Shown here: piece by piece, positions 42,805 through 46,770 of the stretch
Numbering within the stretch: the stretch's first letter is position 1
Layout: every line of letters starts with the position of its first letter
Assembly: GCF_004346265.1 (NCBI RefSeq)
Contig: NZ_SMAP01000011.1
Span: 1-46,770, forward strand
DNA from: Thermomonas haemolytica
GTDB lineage: Bacteria > Pseudomonadota > Gammaproteobacteria > Xanthomonadales > Xanthomonadaceae
Length of the DNA stretch: 46,770 nt
Direction: 5' to 3'
The notes under the pieces: generated by a model
What the model was told of the DNA's origin: nothing
What the model saw: the letters and a program-made list of their open reading frames with translations, nothing else
Databases searched by the model: none
Made by a program: the position numbers and the translations under genes

Positions 42805-42880
42805 CACCCGCGCGGCCAACCGCCGCGCGTCTGCGCGCGCCTTGCCGGCGTTTCCCGTGCCATGCGGGAGACTTGCGGAC

Positions 42881-43483
42881 ATGTTCACAGGATTGATCGA
42901 GGGCGTCGGTGCGCTGCGGGCGCGCGAGCCGCGGGGGGGCGATGCGCGCTTGATTATCGAAGCCGGCACGCTGCCCTTCGATGACGTGCGGCTGGGCGAG
43001 AGCATCGCGGTCAACGGCTGCTGCCTGACGGTGGTGGCGTTCGATGTGGACAGCTTCGCGGTGGATGCCTCGCGCGAGACGCTGGCGCTGACCACGCTGG
43101 GCCAGCTGCCGCTCGGCGCGCCGCTGAACCTGGAGCGCGCGCTGCGGCCGTCCGACCGTCTCGGCGGGCACCTGGTCAGCGGCCACGTGGACGGGCTAGG
43201 GCAGGCCGAGGCCTGCTGGGAGGACGCGCGCGCTGTGCGCTGGCGCTTTTCCGCACCGCGCGGGCTGCTGCGCTACATCGCGCACAAGGGCTCGGTGTGC
43301 GTGGACGGCGTCAGCCTGACCGTGAACGCCGTGGACGAGGCCGGCTTCGAGGTCGCGCTGATCCCGCACACGGTGGCGCACACCGCCTTCCACGCGCTGC
43401 GCGTGGGCGATGCGGTGAACATCGAGGTCGATCTGCTGGCGCGCTACCTGGAACGCCTGCGGCAGACGGAGGGTTGGGCATGA
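42881..43483 (+). CDS. ribE: Riboflavin synthase, alpha subunit
   Basis: Final riboflavin step, dismutation of two lumazines; 200 aa. Two lumazine-binding repeats are clear: MFTGLIEGVGALRAREP, with GESIAVNGCCLTVV, and then LGGHLVSGHVDGLGQ, with GSVCVDGVSLTVN. The ATG at 42881 has GGGAG upstream and matches the family start MFTGLIE. An open frame extends back into the riboswitch but is not coding. It overlaps the next gene by ATGA. Confidence 0.96.
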   Translation: MFTGLIEGVGALRAREPRGGDARLIIEAGTLPFDDVRLGESIAVNGCCLTVVAFDVDSFAVDASRETLALTTLGQLPLGAPLNLERALRPSDRLGGHLVSGHVDGLGQAEACWEDARAVRWRFSAPRGLLRYIAHKGSVCVDGVSLTVNAVDEAGFEVALIPHTVAHTAFHALRVGDAVNIEVDLLARYLERLRQTEGWA

Positions 43484-44586
43484 GCTTTGCGAGCATCCCG
43501 GAACTGCTGGACGAACTGCGCGCCGGGCGCATGGTGGTGGTGGTCGACGACGAGGACCGCGAGAACGAGGGCGACCTGATCATGGTCGCCGAGCTGGTCA
43601 AACCATCCGACATCAACTTCATGGTGACCCACGCGCGCGGGCTGGTGTGCCTGTCGCTGACCCGCGAGCGCTGCGCGCAGCTGGGCCTGAACCCGATGGT
43701 GCGCGACAACACCTCGCCGCACCACACCAATTTCACGGTTTCGATCGAGGCCGCCGAGGGCGTCACCACCGGCATTTCCGCCTACGACCGCGCGCACACC
43801 ATCCGTACCGCGGTGCGCCCGGACGCCAAGCCCTCCGACCTCAGCCAGCCCGGCCACATCTTCCCGCTCACCGCGCAGCCCGGCGGCGTGCTGACCCGCG
43901 CCGGGCATACCGAAGCGGCCTCGGATCTCGCCCGGCTGGCGGGCTTCGAGCCGGCCGGGGTGCTGGTGGAGATCCTCAATCCCGACGGCAGCATGGCGCG
44001 CCGGCCCGAGCTGGAGGTGTTCGCGCGCACGCACGGGCTGAAGATCGGGTCGATCGAGGACCTGATCCGGTACCGGCTGGAAACCGAGCACACGGTGGAG
44101 CGCATCGACAGCCGCCCGATCGAGACCGACCACGGTGCGTTCACCTTGCACACCTACCGAGACCGTCTCACCCGCGGCCTGCATTTCGCGCTGGTGCGCG
44201 GGGACGTTGCCGGGGACGCCCCGGTGCTGGTGCGGGTGCAGGCGCAGAATCCGCTGGCGGACGCGCTGCACTGGCGGCGCGCCGATTTCGGCCCGCTGGT
44301 GGGCGACGTGCTGGCGATGATCGCCGGCGAAGGACGCGGGGTGCTGGTGCTGCTGGGCGAGGCCCCGGATGCCGAGGCGGTGCTGGCGCGCATCCGCGAG
44401 CAGCCGGCCCCGCCGCCCTCGAAGGCCGGCGCGCTGGCGCAGTGGCGGCGCACCGGCGCCGGTTCGCAGATCCTGGCCGACCTCGGCCTGCACCGGCTGC
44501 GGGTGCTGGGCACGCCGCGGCGCCAGGTCGGGTTGGCCGGCTACGGGCTGGAGGTGGTGGAGTACGCGGCCCTGCCGGCGCGGTAA
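43480..44586 (+). CDS. ribB: DHBP synthase RibB fused to a degenerate RibA domain
   Basis: Protein of 368 aa. The N-terminal ~200 residues are 3,4-dihydroxy-2-butanone 4-phosphate synthase with DDEDRENEGDL (Asp/Glu metal site) and HTEAASDLARLAGF. The C-terminal ~160 residues align in pattern with GTP cyclohydrolase II but have lost its zinc Cys cluster: RGDVAGDAPVLVRVQAQ stands where R-x-H-S-E-C-L-T-G-D-x-x-x-S-x-R-C-D-C is expected. Only the RibB reaction is therefore supported, and a true RibA must be elsewhere. Fusions of this kind (RibBX) are known in proteobacteria. Confidence 0.92.
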   Translation: MSFASIPELLDELRAGRMVVVVDDEDRENEGDLIMVAELVKPSDINFMVTHARGLVCLSLTRERCAQLGLNPMVRDNTSPHHTNFTVSIEAAEGVTTGISAYDRAHTIRTAVRPDAKPSDLSQPGHIFPLTAQPGGVLTRAGHTEAASDLARLAGFEPAGVLVEILNPDGSMARRPELEVFARTHGLKIGSIEDLIRYRLETEHTVERIDSRPIETDHGAFTLHTYRDRLTRGLHFALVRGDVAGDAPVLVRVQAQNPLADALHWRRADFGPLVGDVLAMIAGEGRGVLVLLGEAPDAEAVLARIREQPAPPPSKAGALAQWRRTGAGSQILADLGLHRLRVLGTPRRQVGLAGYGLEVVEYAALPAR

Positions 44587-44616
44587 ACTGCACGGCCCCA
44601 TTGCCTGTCCACGCCG

Positions 44617-45093
44617 ATGCCGCACCTCGAAGGCGACCTGCGCATCCATCCGGGTGCGCGCTTCGCGATCCTTGCCAGCCGCTGGAACCCGCGCATCGTG
44701 GATGCGCTGGTGGAGTCCGCGCGCGCCACCTTCCTCGCCAACGGCGTGCCCGAGGCCGGGATCGACGTGGTGCGGGTGCCGGGCGCGTGGGAGCTGCCGG
44801 TGGCCGCGCGCGCGCTGGCGCTGGCCGGCCGCCATGCGGCGATCGTCGCCCTGGGTTGCGTGGTGCGCGGCGATACCCGTCACTACGCGCAGGTGGCCGA
44901 CGGCGCCTCCGAGGGCCTGATGCGGGTGGCGCTGGATACCGGGGTGCCGGTGCTGAATGGCGTGCTGGCGGTGGAACGCTTCGAGGATGCCCTGGCCCGC
45001 GCCGGCGGCAGCCACGGCAACAAGGGCGAGGAGGCGGCGCTGGTGGCGATCGAGATGGCCGACCTCCGCCGCAAGCTCCAGGAGCTGGTATGA
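44617..45093 (+). CDS. ribH: 6,7-dimethyl-8-ribityllumazine synthase
   Basis: Penultimate riboflavin enzyme, 158 aa. Conserved segments are [38 protein letters not shown] with catalytic His89, and [18 protein letters not shown]. The length is normal for a 60-mer or pentamer-forming lumazine synthase. TAAACT (44584-44589) overlaps the preceding stop codon and could act as an internal -10. It overlaps nusB by ATGA. Confidence 0.96.
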   Translation: MPHLEGDLRIHPGARFAILASRWNPRIVDALVESARATFLANGVPEAGIDVVRVPGAWELPVAARALALAGRHAAIVALGCVVRGDTRHYAQVADGASEGLMRVALDTGVPVLNGVLAVERFEDALARAGGSHGNKGEEAALVAIEMADLRRKLQELV

Positions 45094-45548
45094 ACGAACA
45101 CCATCGCCGCCGTCCCGACGGCATCGACCCCGTGGCCCGCTCGCGTTCGCGCCGGCGTGCACTGCAGGCGATCTACGCCTGGCAGATCAACCGCGCCGAC
45201 GAGCGCAGCCTGCTGGCCCAGTTCGCGCACGAGCAGGCGCACGAAGTGGCCGACCTCGAATACTTCGAGGATCTGGTGCGCGGCGTGCTGCGCCACGTCG
45301 ATGCGCTGGACGCGGCGCTGGCCGGGCACCTGGACCGCGGCATCGCCGAGGTGGACCCGATCGAGCGCGCCGCGCTGCGGATCGCCGCCTACGAGCTCAT
45401 GCACCGTCCGGACGTGCCGTACCGGGTGGTGATCAACGAGGCCATCGACTCCACCAAGCGCTTCGGCTCCGAGCACGGCCACACCTACGTCAACGGCGTG
45501 CTGGACAAGGCCGCCGCGATGCTGCGCGGCGTGGAAGCGAAGAAGTAA
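45090..45548 (+). CDS. nusB: Transcription antitermination factor NusB
   Basis: RNA-binding protein of 152 aa that joins NusE at boxA for rRNA antitermination. The N-terminal [17 protein letters not shown] is the family's Arg-rich RNA-binding helix. Further matches are [22 protein letters not shown] and [20 protein letters not shown], with [10 protein letters not shown] at the end. It follows ribH with an ATGA overlap, the usual ribH-nusB-thiL order. GGAG in the ribH 3' end serves as ribosome binding site. Confidence 0.96.
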   Translation: MNEHHRRRPDGIDPVARSRSRRRALQAIYAWQINRADERSLLAQFAHEQAHEVADLEYFEDLVRGVLRHVDALDAALAGHLDRGIAEVDPIERAALRIAAYELMHRPDVPYRVVINEAIDSTKRFGSEHGHTYVNGVLDKAAAMLRGVEAKK

Positions 45549-45579
45549 TCCGCCCCGCGCGGGCCGTGCCGGAAGCCGC

Positions 45580-46518
45580 ATGTCCGAGGGTGAATTCGAC
45601 CTGATCGCGCGCATCCGCCGGCGCATCGCCGCGCGCGACGACGTGGCCCTGGGGATCGGCGACGACTGCGCGCTGCTCGCGCCGCCTCCGGGCATTCAGC
45701 TGGCGGTGACGATGGACACCCTCAACGCGGGGGTGCATTTCCCCCCAGAAACGGCGCCTGCCGACATCGGCTGGAAGGCGCTGGCGGTCAATCTTTCCGA
45801 CCTTGCCGCGATGGGCGCGCAGCCGGCCTGGTGCACGCTCTCATTGACGTTGCCGCATGCCGACGCCGCCTTCGTGGATGGCTTCTGCGATGGCTTCCTC
45901 GCCCTCGCTGCGCAGCACGACGTGGCGCTGGTCGGCGGCGATACCACCCGCGGCCCGCTGTCCGTGTCCATCGCTGCGCACGGGTTCGTACCGGCGGGCG
46001 CGGCCCTGCGCCGCGACGGCGCGCGCGTTGGCGATGAGGTCTGGGTCAGCGGCACCCTGGGCGATGCCGCCGGCGCGCTGGCGCAGTGGCAGGCGGGCAC
46101 GGCGATCGCGCCGCCGTTGCGTGCGCGGCTGGACCGCCCCACGCCGCGGGTGGCGCTGGGGCTGGCCCTGCGCGGGATTGCATCGGCCTGCATCGACATC
46201 AGCGACGGCCTGCTGGCCGATCTTGCCCACATCTGCCGGGCCAGCGGCGTCGGTGCCGAACTCGAGGCCGATACGCTGCCGGCCAGCGACGCACTGCGCG
46301 GCGCGTTTGCGGCCGATGCGCGGCGCGTATTGCAGGCCACCGGCGGCGACGACTACGAGCTGTGCTTCACCGCCGCGGCCGCGCAGCGCGAGGCAGTGCA
46401 GGCGCTGGGCGCGCGGCTGGAACTGCCGCTGACGCGGATCGGCCGCATCGTTGCCGGCAGCGGCGTCCACTGCGCCGGCCTCGACGACCTCGCGCCGGGC
46501 TACCAGCACTTCGCCTAG
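45580..46518 (+). CDS. thiL: Thiamin-monophosphate kinase
   Basis: ATP-dependent kinase of 312 aa that makes thiamin pyrophosphate. The N-terminal FDLIARI, GIGDDCALL (metal-binding Asp pair), KALAVNLSDLAAMGA and GGDTTRG are the AIRS-like kinase motifs, and IDISDGLLADL and GGDDYELCF occur in the second half. The C-terminus GYQHFA is a normal ending. The stop codon TAG lies in a CTAG tetranucleotide that directly abuts the insertion-sequence remnant. Confidence 0.95.
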   Translation: MSEGEFDLIARIRRRIAARDDVALGIGDDCALLAPPPGIQLAVTMDTLNAGVHFPPETAPADIGWKALAVNLSDLAAMGAQPAWCTLSLTLPHADAAFVDGFCDGFLALAAQHDVALVGGDTTRGPLSVSIAAHGFVPAGAALRRDGARVGDEVWVSGTLGDAAGALAQWQAGTAIAPPLRARLDRPTPRVALGLALRGIASACIDISDGLLADLAHICRASGVGAELEADTLPASDALRGAFAADARRVLQATGGDDYELCFTAAAAQREAVQALGARLELPLTRIGRIVAGSGVHCAGLDDLAPGYQHFA

Positions 46519-46770
46519 GAAGTCGTCTCTGAAGAATTGATTTTCAGATCGCAATGGCCGGATACAGGGCTCGCGATGACATGGAGCGCACCGCCAATAT
46601 CGCCGATAGCCAGGCACAAAAAAGCGCGATCCAGCGCAGCAGCCAGCGCAGGTTGTAGCCCGCGGCACAGGCGATGGTCTCCACCACCACCTGCCCCTGC
46701 CGGTCATACCCGTACCCCAGCGTGCGCGCGGGCAGCAGCGTGTCCGGCGTCATCGTCTCCGCCGTCAGCA
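46519..46770 (-). mobile_element. IS5-type insertion sequence, 3' end
   Basis: The element enters from the right window edge. Its transposase C-terminus ends at 46544, and the 25 bases between there and the thiL stop (GAAGTCGTCTCTGAAGAATT and following) would hold the terminal inverted repeat. CTAG at 46515-46518 fits the 4-bp YTAR target preference reported for IS5-group elements. The other end is outside the window, so neither the inverted repeat nor the target duplication can be confirmed. Confidence 0.55.
46544..46770 (-). CDS. IS5-type transposase, C-terminal part
   Basis: The visible 75 residues include VVVETIACAAGYNLRWLLRW and a hydrophobic LFCAWLSAIL. This resembles the C-terminal N-x-x-[LIA]-x-A-A-G-[FYH]-N-[LF]-R-x-L-L tail of IS5-family DDE transposases. 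The frame is open to the window end. The catalytic DDE residues, except possibly none, lie outside. Base composition is lower in GC than in neighbouring genes. Confidence 0.65.
   Translation of the reverse strand, partial: LTAETMTPDTLLPARTLGYGYDRQGQVVVETIACAAGYNLRWLLRWIALFCAWLSAILAVRSMSSRALYPAIAI

Noticed and set aside
42653-42880. Upstream in-frame extension of ribE through the riboswitch
   Set aside because: The region is a complete FMN aptamer. The family start MFTGLIE at 42881 has its own ribosome binding site.

Overview
The window looks like a chromosomal segment of a high-GC gammaproteobacterium of the Xanthomonadaceae/Lysobacteraceae group (Xanthomonas, Stenotrophomonas, Lysobacter, Luteimonas and relatives). 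Three things suggest this: a type II secretion operon in the Xps order E-F-G-H-I-J-K-L-M-N-D, a small H-NS protein of the xanthomonad kind, and repeats of the family that reads (in one frame) FILRQAQDER / VRQAHHER. The assignment rests on gene content and order recognised by eye, not on a search. Coding density is high, and thirteen neighbouring gene pairs share a 4-base start/stop overlap (ATGA, GTGA or TTGA).

Layout. 1-51: edge of a zinc-ribbon protein. 168-3316: H-NS protein, proS and two DUF4124 envelope proteins (minus strand). 3389-4970: pssA, a probable divergent holD (DNA polymerase III psi) and rimI. 5003-5135: a four-copy 31/32-bp repeat. 5141-9980: valS, holC, pepA (minus). 10171-12344: lptF-lptG. 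12355-18700: an RDD protein (minus), xerD, a DsbC lipoprotein and purL. 18712-18864: a 67-bp tandem repeat. 18934-31138: the complete type II secretion operon, translationally coupled at its 3' end to two GT2-type glycosyltransferase genes. 31173-32640: a GFA-type zinc protein, a HigBA toxin-antitoxin pair and an MliC-like lysozyme inhibitor. 32674-36218: lipA, pyrF, ettA (minus). 36436-39110: an RcnB-like protein, then a divergent YeiH exporter / YeiE-like LysR regulator pair. 39014-46518: glyA, a TonB-C-like secreted protein, nrdR, ribD, an FMN riboswitch, ribE, a RibB with a degenerate RibA half, ribH, nusB and thiL. 46519-46770: the end of an IS5-type insertion sequence directly after the thiL stop codon.

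How the genes work together. Most of the window is housekeeping: tRNA charging (proS, valS), translation control (ettA, rimI), replication (holC plus probable holD), nucleotide synthesis (purL, pyrF, nrdR), lipid and LPS assembly (pssA, lptFG), lipoate, riboflavin and thiamin cofactors, and chromosome dimer resolution (xerD). The secretion operon encodes the cytoplasmic ATPase, the inner-membrane platform, five pseudopilins, the XpsN-type linker and the lipoprotein secretin. The prepilin peptidase and a canonical GspC are not here.

The most interesting signals are these. A candidate psi subunit is encoded between pssA and rimI. ValRS carries an in-frame, strikingly AT-rich patch just after its editing-site motif. 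Four genes (pssA, xerD, higB, lysR) have a -10-like hexamer followed by exactly six bases and then ATG, as expected for leaderless mRNAs. GspE lacks the usual tetracysteine zinc site, and a glycosyltransferase pair is welded to the end of the secretion operon. No tRNA, rRNA, CRISPR array or prophage was seen.
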